A DNA stretch of 16,190 bases from Firmicutes bacterium CAG:95 (GTDB taxonomy: Bacteria > Bacillota > Clostridia > Lachnospirales > Lachnospiraceae): NCBI GenBank assembly GCA_000438155.1, contig FR902929.1:1-16190 (forward strand), written 5' to 3'. Position 1 is the first letter of the stretch. Each line of letters opens with the position of its first letter. Below are positions 1-6,967 of the stretch, piece by piece. The notes under the pieces are model-generated. The model was not told where the DNA came from, did not search any database, and saw only the letters and a list, made by a program, of their open reading frames with translations. The position numbers were made by a program, and so were the translations under genes.

Positions 1-65
1 TTAGTCTTAGTAGTCTGTCAATAACAAAAATAAAAAATTCTTTACCTGCTTTTTACAAAGTGAAA

Positions 66-89
66 GGGCTATCCCAAAACGGATAACCC
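66..89 (-). terminator. Hairpin at the end of the galM-DUF5711-cvpA operon
   Basis: On the minus strand GGGTTATCC (89-81) pairs with GGATAGCCC (74-66), a 9-bp stem with one G-U pair and a 6-base loop. It is followed by TTTCAC and then a T/A-rich stretch, so the U-tract is imperfect. The cvpA stop codon (71-69) lies inside the 3' arm. It is a plausible weak intrinsic terminator or mRNA 3'-end hairpin. The remaining bases 1-65 are AT-rich, and I see no gene there. Confidence 0.5.
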
Positions 90-467
90 CCAGTTTTTCA
101 ACCAATATAGGATATAACCAGTAATAATGATTCCTTCCAGAATTCCAAATACTGCCCCGAACAGTTTATCTGCGCTCCGGATTAGCGGAAGCCTCGATAC
201 CAGACTGATGGATGTAAAGATCAGATTCGCCAGCTTATAGACTATACATACAATGAGAAGTAATATGATAATCTGAATCAGCCGTCCGATCTCCCTGTTT
301 AAGTAACTGCCAACCGCTCCGAGAAGCAGATAGGCACAGAATCCGGCAACGACCATGGCAATAAGGGAAAGAATTTCCTGTACCATTCCTTTCCGGAAGC
401 CCGAGACCATACGCCATGAAATTATGATTATAATTCCTGCAACCGCAAGATAAAAATAAATATCCAT
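69..467 (-). CDS. cvpA: CvpA family membrane protein
   Basis: A 132-residue, very hydrophobic protein with four predicted membrane helices at about residues 4-20, 28-50, 62-85 and 104-124. The short basic loop after helix 1 (SGFRKGMVQE) is the typical CvpA/colicin V production motif. Family members are inner-membrane proteins linked in other bacteria to colicin V secretion, purine-operon context and envelope stress; the biochemical role is not settled. The length is slightly below the usual 160-180 residues. The ATG lies one base after the stop of the upstream gene, so translation is probably coupled, with a GGAG element inside the end of that gene. It is the last gene of the galM operon. The family call is good; the function in this organism is unknown. 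Confidence 0.8.
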   Translation of the reverse strand: MDIYFYLAVAGIIIIISWRMVSGFRKGMVQEILSLIAMVVAGFCAYLLLGAVGSYLNREIGRLIQIIILLLIVCIVYKLANLIFTSISLVSRLPLIRSADKLFGAVFGILEGIIITGYILYWLKNWGLSVLG

Positions 468-468
468 A

Positions 469-1680
469 TTAATTTAACTCCATCACGTCAATGGAATCGC
501 CGGTCACTAATCCATAACGGTAGGCAGAGGCTGTTGGCAGAAGCAGCGAAACCGGTTTTTCAAAGCTTCCTACGAATTTATCCGCACCACGGATATTGGT
601 AATCTGACAGGATTCACTGTTATAGATAATGACCTGTTCTTTATGAAATATAATATCCGAATATTCCATATCCAGAAGCTGTGTATGAATCTTATTTCCG
701 GATGCACTGTATACATCGAGCCGGTAAGAGGCTTCTCCTGTTGCATCACGGAAGACAACGCCTGCATAATCACTGTTATGATAGACCCCGATAACCTCAT
801 CATCAAAAAGACTCGTTGCTACAACGGTCGGTTTTTCCGATCCGGAAAAGAAAATAATCCGGTCATCAGAAACGGCAAAGGCTGCACTGTTGTTCATAAA
901 CTGCACATAGGGCACAACCGTATTCAGATAATCATAACCACTGACGTAATTATCGGTCTGGTTTTCACCCACCTCACCGAAATTATAGAATGCAATGGAG
1001 GATTTCATGCTTCCGCTATCCATAAAGAAATAGGAAACCATCATAATTCTGCCATTCGGACTCATACATACTGAAATCGGATATCCACTTTTATCCATGG
1101 AAACCTTGGCATGTACAATTGCTTCGTCTGTATTGGAGTTTCCATTATATACATTAATACGTGTGGCACTGGAATCATCAAGGACAGCTGCCACAACTCC
1201 GTTTTCCGCAACACTTAAGCTCCGGATCGGAAGGTTCGTATTGACGGTTCCACGGATCCCGTTCTTATCGCAGACATATATTTCTCTTCCATTATAATCT
1301 CCCAGTGCACAGACTGCACCTGAGATGGATAAAATAGGAGACTGCATTTCATAAGACTGGTTCCAGATTGCCTTGCCTTTATTATCCATACAGCTGGCAC
1401 CATCCTTACTATAAAAAAGAATATTGCCATCAAGATCTTCTGTTTTTGTTCCCTGTACAATTGTAACAGGAACGGTAGCAATGGTATCGCAGGAGGTAAA
1501 TACCTTGTCTCTCCAGGCTATAACCAGAAATGCAATAACCGCTGCCACTACAACAACAGCCAGTACCACACGGTAAAAAACCGTAAGCTTATGCCCACGG
1601 ATTTTTTCCTTGTAGTTGATTAGCTGGGGATTTCCCTGTCTTTTTTCTCTTTCTTTTAAATAGTCACGGATGTTTGCCAT
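469..1680 (-). CDS. DUF5711-type membrane-anchored protein, beta-propeller-like
   Basis: A protein of unknown function, 403 residues from the ATG at 1680. That ATG is chosen over an in-frame GTG at 1692 because AGGTG (1694-1690) sits 9 bases before it, while the GTG lies within that site. The N-terminus is basic and cytoplasmic (residues 1-32), followed by one membrane helix at about 33-56 and a large outside domain. That domain has repeated short beta-strand patterns in the style of a WD40/PQQ propeller, such as GNILFYSKDG and NGRIMMVSYF. The layout matches the DUF5711 proteins of Clostridia, named from memory. It lies 12 bases after galM and one base before cvpA, so the three are probably co-transcribed. 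It could be an envelope sensor or scaffold, but no catalytic residues are evident. Confidence 0.72.
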   Translation of the reverse strand: MANIRDYLKEREKRQGNPQLINYKEKIRGHKLTVFYRVVLAVVVVAAVIAFLVIAWRDKVFTSCDTIATVPVTIVQGTKTEDLDGNILFYSKDGASCMDNKGKAIWNQSYEMQSPILSISGAVCALGDYNGREIYVCDKNGIRGTVNTNLPIRSLSVAENGVVAAVLDDSSATRINVYNGNSNTDEAIVHAKVSMDKSGYPISVCMSPNGRIMMVSYFFMDSGSMKSSIAFYNFGEVGENQTDNYVSGYDYLNTVVPYVQFMNNSAAFAVSDDRIIFFSGSEKPTVVATSLFDDEVIGVYHNSDYAGVVFRDATGEASYRLDVYSASGNKIHTQLLDMEYSDIIFHKEQVIIYNSESCQITNIRGADKFVGSFEKPVSLLLPTASAYRYGLVTGDSIDVMELN

Positions 1681-1692
1681 CGAACCTGTCAC

Positions 1693-2733
1693 CTAACAAA
1701 ACTGATAAATGGTTGTTGTTTCATATTTTCTGGAAGGTCCAAATACAGCCTGCGGGAATTCCGGCTTGTTGGCTGTATCCGGATAATACTGTGTTTCCAG
1801 ACAGAAGCCGCATCTCGGTCCATATTCTGCCCCGTCCTTACCCGTGCACGGGCTGATACAGTTTCCTGCATAGAACTGTACTCCCGGAAGATCAGTGTAT
1901 ACCTTCATCGTACGCTTACCGGTGCTTTCCACCGCTGTAGCAATTTCACGTATTTTTCCATCATAATGATCCAGTACCCAGTTATGGTCATACCCGTGAA
2001 CCATGGTAAGCTGCTCTTCGTCTTTTGCAATATCCTGTCCGATCTTCCTGGCTGTTGTAAAGTCAAATACGGTTCCTGCTACCGGTGCAAGCTCTCCTGT
2101 CGGAATCGCTCCTGCTACGATCGGCGTATAACGGGATGCCCTGATCTCCAGAAGCGTGTCTTCCATATTGCCTGCCTTATGGCCTGCCAGATTAAAGTAG
2201 CTGTGATTGGTCATGTTGATAATGGTATCCTTATCACTTTCCGCTTCATAATGCAGCTTAAGTTCATTCTCTTCGGTCAGGGTATAAGTCACCTGAACGG
2301 TTTTGTTTCCGGGGAAGCCCATGGAGCCGTCTGCATCAGTTATTGCAAAGGTTACGCAGTCTGTTCCTTCGGTCACATCATATACTCTCTTGTGATATCC
2401 TTTTTCGTAATCACTATGTAAATTATTCGCTCCATCATTCACAGCCAGCTGATATTTCACACCGTTTAAGGTAAAGGATGCATTCCCGATACGGTTTGCA
2501 TTCGGTCCTATGGTTGCTCCAAAAAAGCTGCCGTTCGTAAAATAATCCTCAAGATGATCATATCCCAATACAATATCTTCTGTATTTCCTTCTTTGTCCG
2601 GAACAAATAAATTCACAAGAATTGCACCATAATTAATAATGCCCGCTTTCATGCCCTTACTGTTCGACAGCCAGTACTTGTAAATTTCCTGTCCTTCCTT
2701 TGTTTTTCCAAATAATTCTTTGGATACTCCCAT
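1693..2733 (-). CDS. galM: Galactose mutarotase (aldose 1-epimerase)
   Basis: A cytoplasmic enzyme that interconverts alpha- and beta-anomers of galactose or glucose, feeding the Leloir pathway. The 346 residues match the family length. Visible family features are GPNANRIGNASF (76-87), a histidine in NNLHSD (H106), TNHSYFNLAGH with H177, GYDHNW around D249, and the C-terminal CLETQYYPD with the likely catalytic base E313. The first histidine is usually followed by GG (LHGG), but here the context is LHSD. The start ATG at 2733 has GGGAGG about 10 bases upstream. No galK, galT or galE is nearby, so the gene may serve general sugar uptake. The 108 bases between recR and galM hold no convincing promoter or terminator, so read-through from recR is possible. 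Confidence 0.93.
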   Translation of the reverse strand: MGVSKELFGKTKEGQEIYKYWLSNSKGMKAGIINYGAILVNLFVPDKEGNTEDIVLGYDHLEDYFTNGSFFGATIGPNANRIGNASFTLNGVKYQLAVNDGANNLHSDYEKGYHKRVYDVTEGTDCVTFAITDADGSMGFPGNKTVQVTYTLTEENELKLHYEAESDKDTIINMTNHSYFNLAGHKAGNMEDTLLEIRASRYTPIVAGAIPTGELAPVAGTVFDFTTARKIGQDIAKDEEQLTMVHGYDHNWVLDHYDGKIREIATAVESTGKRTMKVYTDLPGVQFYAGNCISPCTGKDGAEYGPRCGFCLETQYYPDTANKPEFPQAVFGPSRKYETTTIYQFC

Positions 2734-2841
2734 AATACTACTACCTCCCTGTTTGTTTTAACTGATTCCTGTTTTCACAGTTACTCTTTTATCATAATTG
2801 CTGTCACATTTCCAGACCCGCTGAAAAACCACTGTTTACAG

Positions 2842-3438
2842 CTACAATTCAACACGTCCATCCAATGCACGCAGCAAAGTGATCTCATCAATGTATTCAA
2901 GATCTCCACCTACAGGAACTCCACTTGCAATTCTGGTTACTTTAATTCCGGTAGGCTTCACCAGCTTGCTGATGTACATTGCGGTTGTTTCCCCTTCCAG
3001 GCTGGAATTGGTTGCAATAATAACCTCCTTAACCGGACCTTCCAGACGGGCAATCAGTTCCTTCAGCTTAATCTCATTCGGTCCGATTCCAAGCATGGGC
3101 GAGATGGCACCATGCAATACATGATAAACCCCTTCGTATTTTCCGGTCTTCTCATAGGCTGCCAGATCACGGGTTGTCTCCACAACCATGATGGTTCCGT
3201 GATCCCGGTTGGGATTGGCACAGACCGGGCAGATTTCCCGATCGGTCATGGTAAAGCATTCCTTACAATAGCATACATTCTGCCTTGCTTCCCACACCGT
3301 GTCCGTCAGGTGTCTGACCTTATCTGCCGGCATGTTCATCAAATGAAAAGCAAGTCGCTGGGCAGACTTGCTTCCAATTCCCGGGAGCCCTGCAAGCTCC
3401 TCTATTAACTTGTTCATATGCCCGCTATACAAGTCCAT
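2842..3438 (-). CDS. recR: Recombination mediator protein RecR
   Basis: A DNA-binding recombination mediator that acts with RecF and RecO to load RecA on gapped DNA. The 198 residues match the family. The order is helix-hairpin-helix LPGIGSKSAQRLAF (18-31), a C4 zinc finger (C58, C61, C70, C73), and a Toprim domain starting GTIMVVE (81-87) with the conserved TNSSLEGETTAMYI segment (143-156). The C-terminus carries the RIASGVPVGGDLEYIDE signature (169-185). The start ATG overlaps the ybaB stop by one base (TAATG), a classic translational coupling. The pairing with dnaX and ybaB is the common Firmicutes order. Confidence 0.97.
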   Translation of the reverse strand: MDLYSGHMNKLIEELAGLPGIGSKSAQRLAFHLMNMPADKVRHLTDTVWEARQNVCYCKECFTMTDREICPVCANPNRDHGTIMVVETTRDLAAYEKTGKYEGVYHVLHGAISPMLGIGPNEIKLKELIARLEGPVKEVIIATNSSLEGETTAMYISKLVKPTGIKVTRIASGVPVGGDLEYIDEITLLRALDGRVEL

Positions 3439-3788
3439 TAGAAGGGAAGTCCTCCTCCCAAACCACCGGTCATTTTGTTCATCACCTCTGCATTGGCATC
3501 CTCTGCCATACGAAGTGCTTCATTCGTTGCTGCCATTACAAGATCCTCTAACATTTCCACATCATCCGGATCTACAACTTCCTGGGAAAGCTTCACCTTC
3601 GTAACTTCCTTCTTGCCGGTTACGGTAACCTCCACAGCTCCGCCGCCTGCTTTCGCTGTAAATTCCTTTGTTTCTAATTCTTTCTGACTTTCTTCCATCT
3701 GACGCTGCATTCTCTGTGCCTGCTTCATCAGATTATTCATATTACCGGGCATACCCATGCCGCCCGGAAATCCTCCACGTTTTGCCAT
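3438..3788 (-). CDS. ybaB: YbaB/EbfC family nucleoid-associated protein
   Basis: A small DNA-binding protein of 116 residues, forming tweezer-like dimers in characterised homologs and binding the nucleoid. The N-terminus is Gly/Met-rich (residues 5-18), followed by a Gln/Glu-rich helix (MKQAQRMQRQMEESQKEL, 21-38), the core strands GGGAVEVTVTGKKEV, and a C-terminal helix ending in a Gly-rich tail. The start is MAKRGG at 3788. The closest Shine-Dalgarno-like element, AAAGG, is about 13 bases upstream, which is rather far. It lies in the conserved order dnaX-ybaB-recR and overlaps recR by one base. A candidate promoter lies at 3838-3867. Confidence 0.95.
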   Translation of the reverse strand: MAKRGGFPGGMGMPGNMNNLMKQAQRMQRQMEESQKELETKEFTAKAGGGAVEVTVTGKKEVTKVKLSQEVVDPDDVEMLEDLVMAATNEALRMAEDANAEVMNKMTGGLGGGLPF

Positions 3789-3837
3789 TTAATGTACCAA
3801 ACCTTTCTTAAAATATACTGCTATAACATACTGTTAC

Positions 3838-3867
3838 ATTGTACTATTATCTGTACACAAATTTCAA
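3838..3867 (-). promoter_or_regulatory. Candidate sigma-A promoter for ybaB-recR
   Basis: On the minus strand TTGAAA (3867-3862) and TACAAT (3843-3838) are separated by 18 bases, in the 152-base gap between dnaX and ybaB. This would let ybaB-recR be expressed apart from dnaX. I find no clear terminator after dnaX in the gap, so read-through is likely too. It is a by-eye match and AT-rich sequence makes chance hits possible. Confidence 0.5.
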
Positions 3868-3940
3868 CCATAACTTCTGTGCTGCACCGACAGGTCATCC
3901 TCTGTTGTTACTGTTCACTCGTACCCCATTCCGGTAACAT

Positions 3941-5563
3941 CTATTCAAAATTTCCGGGAATTTCATCCAGTTCTTCAATTTCCATATCGATTGTCTGATC
4001 CACAAGCCGCGTCAGATCCGGATAAAGATCTTCCGGATTTCTGCCATTCTCGGCACTCTGTATGATGATCTCCATATCCTTACCGGTCACACTGCCGATG
4101 ACTGCCTTAAGCTGATCCCGGTTTTCCTGCCGTTTGAAGTAGTCGGATGGCAAACCATCCTGTACCACAACCAGCAGCTTTCCGTCACCTGAAAGACTCG
4201 GATAGGCATTTTTTAAATAAGATTTCATCGGATTTGCGGTTTCATCCACAATCCTGGACCAACGGCTTACCACATTCTGAATGTCCTCCGGAATTGCTTT
4301 GGGAAGCTCGGCTTTTCCCACCGGTTTCTCTCCCCCCTGCAAAGGAGCTGTTCCATTCCCCGGAACGGAGCTGCTGCCCGCCCCCGGATTTACTGCCATT
4401 ATCGGGATGCCCTTTTCCAGCTTTTCTTCTACCTGTCGAATGCGGTCGACCAAGGAGGCAGTGTCCGTTTCCATGGCAGGACGGCACAATTTAATAATCG
4501 CCATTTCAATGAGGATCCGTTTCTGGGCTGCATAACGGATCTGTCCGGAAAGCTCGGACAGGATGCGGATGTACCTCATAATCGTATCATTCTCCGCAAG
4601 CTCTGCTTCTTCCTTAAGCCGCACCAGATTATCTGACGACACATCAATGATATCCTCTACGCCGTCCGCAGATTTAATCAGCAGAAGGTTACGCAGATAC
4701 CATGCAAAATCCGTAACAAACTGGGAAAGCTCCCTTCCCTGCAGAACGATGTCCTGTAAGACGCCCAAGGCTGCTGCCGCATCACCTTTCAGGATCTCAC
4801 GCAGCATACGGCTGAACACCCCGGTATCTACCGCACCCAGAACATCCAGTACTTTATCATAAGTTAATTCCTGTTCAAAATAAAAAGCTATACACTGATC
4901 GAGCAGACTCAAGGCATCACGCATGGAGCCGTCTGCCACCTTGGCAATATAACGGACTGCCTTTTCCTCGATCTGCACCTGCTCCTTCTGTGTCAGTTCT
5001 TTCAGACGGTCTGCAATCGTATCAATGGAAATCCGTCGGAAATCGTAACGCTGACAGCGTGACAGAATCGTAATCGGAATCTTATGCACTTCTGTGGTTG
5101 CCAGAATAAAGATGACATAGGCCGGAGGTTCCTCCAATGTTTTCAGAAGCGCATTGAACGCTCCGATGGAAAGCATATGAACCTCGTCAATAATATAAAC
5201 CTTGTATTTCCCTTCTGCCGGAGAATAATTCACCTCTTCGACAATCTGCCGGATACTGTCCACGCCATTGTTGGATGCCGCATCAATCTCGATTACATTC
5301 ATGCTGGTTCCTGCTGCAATGGATCTGCAGATCGCACATTCCCCACACGGACTGCCATCCACCGGATGCTCACAATTGACCGCTTTCGCAAAGATCTTGG
5401 CAATTGTGGTCTTACCGGTTCCACGGGTTCCGCAGAACAGATAGGCATGAGAAGTCCGCCCGCTTCTGATCTGGTTCTTTAATGTTGTGACAATATGTTC
5501 CTGTCCCTTCACATCCTCAAATACCGTCGGACGAAACTTTCGATATAACGCTGTATAAGACAT
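3941..5563 (-). CDS. dnaX: DNA polymerase III subunit gamma/tau
   Basis: The AAA+ motor subunit of the replicative clamp loader, which loads the beta sliding clamp and in its long form links polymerase to helicase. The 540 residues contain Walker A GTRGTGKT (45-52), a four-cysteine zinc module (C64, C73, C76, C79), Walker B with D126-E127 in IIDEVHM, and the sensor/arginine-finger motif SRC (168-170). A collar domain follows to about residue 370, then a Gly/Pro/Ser-rich linker (about 395-425) and a C-terminal domain of about 110 residues. The gene starts 27 bases after pfkA with a GGAAGG element upstream, so the two are probably co-transcribed. A heptamer T TTA AAA at codons 449-451 (4217-4211) could support -1 frameshifting and a 459-residue product; see findings. 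Confidence 0.97.
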   Translation of the reverse strand: MSYTALYRKFRPTVFEDVKGQEHIVTTLKNQIRSGRTSHAYLFCGTRGTGKTTIAKIFAKAVNCEHPVDGSPCGECAICRSIAAGTSMNVIEIDAASNNGVDSIRQIVEEVNYSPAEGKYKVYIIDEVHMLSIGAFNALLKTLEEPPAYVIFILATTEVHKIPITILSRCQRYDFRRISIDTIADRLKELTQKEQVQIEEKAVRYIAKVADGSMRDALSLLDQCIAFYFEQELTYDKVLDVLGAVDTGVFSRMLREILKGDAAAALGVLQDIVLQGRELSQFVTDFAWYLRNLLLIKSADGVEDIIDVSSDNLVRLKEEAELAENDTIMRYIRILSELSGQIRYAAQKRILIEMAIIKLCRPAMETDTASLVDRIRQVEEKLEKGIPIMAVNPGAGSSSVPGNGTAPLQGGEKPVGKAELPKAIPEDIQNVVSRWSRIVDETANPMKSYLKNAYPSLSGDGKLLVVVQDGLPSDYFKRQENRDQLKAVIGSVTGKDMEIIIQSAENGRNPEDLYPDLTRLVDQTIDMEIEELDEIPGNFE

Positions 5564-5590
5564 CGGTCTGTCTTTCCTTCCTTAACCTGC

Positions 5591-6664
5591 TTAATCGCCA
5601 AAGCTGATGCCAAGATGCTTTGCTTCACGGATAATCGAAGCATCCGGAGATACCATCTTCAGCTTACCGGCTACATCCTCAAGTGGAACCTTGACAACCT
5701 CACGGTTCTTGTAGCCAACCATAAATCCATACTCACCCTTTAAGATGAGTTCCCCTGCCTCAGCACCCAAGCGGCTTGCAAAGACACGGTCATACGGGCA
5801 GGGACTTCCACCTCTCTGGGTATGTCCCGGAACAGTCACACGTACTTCCTGTCCGGTTCTTTCCTGAATCTGTGCTGCCAGTTCATAGGAAACTGACGGG
5901 AACTTGTAGTTCTTCATTTTCTCTTTGTATTCTTTCTTGCTGAGCTTTGCATCTTCCTTTGAAATAGCACCCTCGGCTACGGCAAGAATGGTAAATTTGC
6001 TGCCCTTTTTATGACGGTCATTGATGGCTGCAACTACCTTGTCAATATCGTAAGGAATCTCCGGGATCAGAATGATGTCTGCTCCGCCTGCCATACCGGC
6101 ATTCAATGTCAGCCATCCAACCTTGTGTCCCATCACCTCCACAATAAATACACGTCCATGGGAAGCGGCTGTGGTATGAATACAATCGATACATTCAGTT
6201 GCAATGTTGACGGCACTCTGGAACCCAAAGGTCATATCGGTTCCCCAAAGGTCATTGTCAATCGTCTTTGGAAGAGTAACGATATTCAATCCTTCCTGAC
6301 GAAGCAGATTGGCTGTCTTATGCGTACCGTTACCGCCAAGGATCACGAGACAGTCAAGGCGAAGCTTATAATAGTTCTGCTTCATGGCTTCTACTTTATT
6401 TAATCCATTTTCATCGGGGTCTGTAATGGTTTTAAACGGTGTTCTGGAGCTTCCAAGGATCGTTCCGCCCTTGGTCAGGATTCCGGAAAAGTCAGAGCCG
6501 GAAAGCATTCGGAAATTTCCGTAAATCAATCCGCGGTACCCTTCCAGGAAACCATAAATCTCGACATCCTCCTCACCATTGGTAAGGCACTTTACCACAC
6601 CTCTCATTGCGGCATTCAATGCCTGACAGTCACCACCGCTTGTCAACAAACCAATTCTCATCAT
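5591..6664 (-). CDS. pfkA: 6-phosphofructokinase, PfkA superfamily, hybrid active site
   Basis: A glycolytic enzyme phosphorylating fructose 6-phosphate to fructose 1,6-bisphosphate in the cytoplasm. The 357 residues show TSGGDCQALNAAMRG (8-22), the phosphoryl-donor loop GGNGT (110-114), PKTIDND (132-138) with the catalytic aspartate D136, VEVMGH (175-180), and HTQRGGSP (281-288). G113 at the position of E. coli Gly104 predicts ATP as donor. K133 at the position of Gly124 is the residue found in PPi-dependent and group III enzymes. The Mg-binding aspartate (E. coli Asp103) is replaced by N112. The first ATG (6664) lies 9 bases after AGGAGG; a second ATG follows at once. It is promoter-proximal to dnaX. 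The donor (ATP or PPi) cannot be settled by sequence alone. Confidence 0.93.
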   Translation of the reverse strand: MMRIGLLTSGGDCQALNAAMRGVVKCLTNGEEDVEIYGFLEGYRGLIYGNFRMLSGSDFSGILTKGGTILGSSRTPFKTITDPDENGLNKVEAMKQNYYKLRLDCLVILGGNGTHKTANLLRQEGLNIVTLPKTIDNDLWGTDMTFGFQSAVNIATECIDCIHTTAASHGRVFIVEVMGHKVGWLTLNAGMAGGADIILIPEIPYDIDKVVAAINDRHKKGSKFTILAVAEGAISKEDAKLSKKEYKEKMKNYKFPSVSYELAAQIQERTGQEVRVTVPGHTQRGGSPCPYDRVFASRLGAEAGELILKGEYGFMVGYKNREVVKVPLEDVAGKLKMVSPDASIIREAKHLGISFGD

Positions 6665-6702
6665 TGCAGACCCCCTCCTGTGTTTTCTTCTGTTTTATTT
6701 AC

Positions 6703-6732
6703 AGTATACACCATTTTTATGACATACTACAA
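6703..6732 (-). promoter_or_regulatory. Candidate promoter for pfkA-dnaX
   Basis: On the minus strand TTGTAG (6732-6727) and TATACT (6708-6703) are separated by 18 bases and lie about 40 bases before the pfkA ATG. Its -35 element is only two bases from the -35 of the divergent tRNA-Ser promoter. The -10 is good (5 of 6) and the -35 is weaker. Confidence 0.5.
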
Positions 6733-6734
6733 CC

Positions 6735-6763
6735 TTGACTTGCCGCACAAGAAACATTATAAT
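6735..6763 (+). promoter_or_regulatory. Sigma-A promoter of tRNA-Ser
   Basis: TTGACT (6735-6740) and a perfect TATAAT (6758-6763) are separated by the ideal 17 bases. The predicted start near 6770 gives a leader of about 16 bases before the tRNA. It is one of the best promoter matches in the window, as expected for a stable RNA gene. Confidence 0.82.
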
Positions 6764-6785
6764 AGGGTTTGTTATGGATAAATAT

Positions 6786-6871
6786 GGAGTTGTATCGAAG
6801 CGGTCATAACGGGGCGCACTCGAAATGCGTTTGCCCTCCGGGGCACGAGGGTTCGAATCCCTCCAACTCCG
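6786..6871 (+). tRNA. tRNA-Ser (anticodon CGA)
   Basis: An 86-base tRNA with a long variable arm, as in serine tRNAs. The acceptor stem GGAGTTG (6786-6792) pairs with CAACTCC (6864-6870), with discriminator G at 6871. The anticodon stem GCGCA/TGCGT (6814-6818, 6826-6830) encloses loop CTCGAAA with anticodon CGA at 6821-6823, reading UCG. The variable arm is TGCCC/GGGCA, and the T arm is GAGGG-TTCGAAT-CCCTC. CCA is not encoded. It is a single gene with its own promoter and terminator, divergent from pfkA. Confidence 0.97.
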
Positions 6872-6875
6872 CGCA

Positions 6876-6915
6876 GAACCCGGTTCACGAAACGGTGAAC
6901 CGGGTTCTTTTTATT
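6876..6915 (+). terminator. Strong intrinsic terminator after tRNA-Ser
   Basis: GAACCCGGTTCAC (6876-6888) pairs perfectly with GTGAACCGGGTTC (6895-6907), a 13-bp stem with a 6-base loop, followed by TTTTTATT (6908-6915). The U-tract exists only in the plus direction, so it serves the tRNA and not the opposing aminotransferase operon. The rest of the gap (6916-6967) is AT-rich and I see nothing else in it. Confidence 0.93.
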
Positions 6916-6967
6916 CTTGTACTGTTTTATCAGATCTCAAGGAAGGATATTCCAACCTTTCTTTATT

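Noticed and set aside
2734..2841. Terminator or promoter between recR and galM
   Set aside because: Only short palindromes (such as CTGTAAACAG) and a TATGAT without a matching -35 were seen; not strong enough to list.
3789..3940. Short ORFs or a small SRP RNA in the dnaX-ybaB gap
   Set aside because: A 25-codon minus ORF has no proper ribosome spacing, and no GGAA-type SRP helix 8 fold was found; only a candidate promoter is supported.
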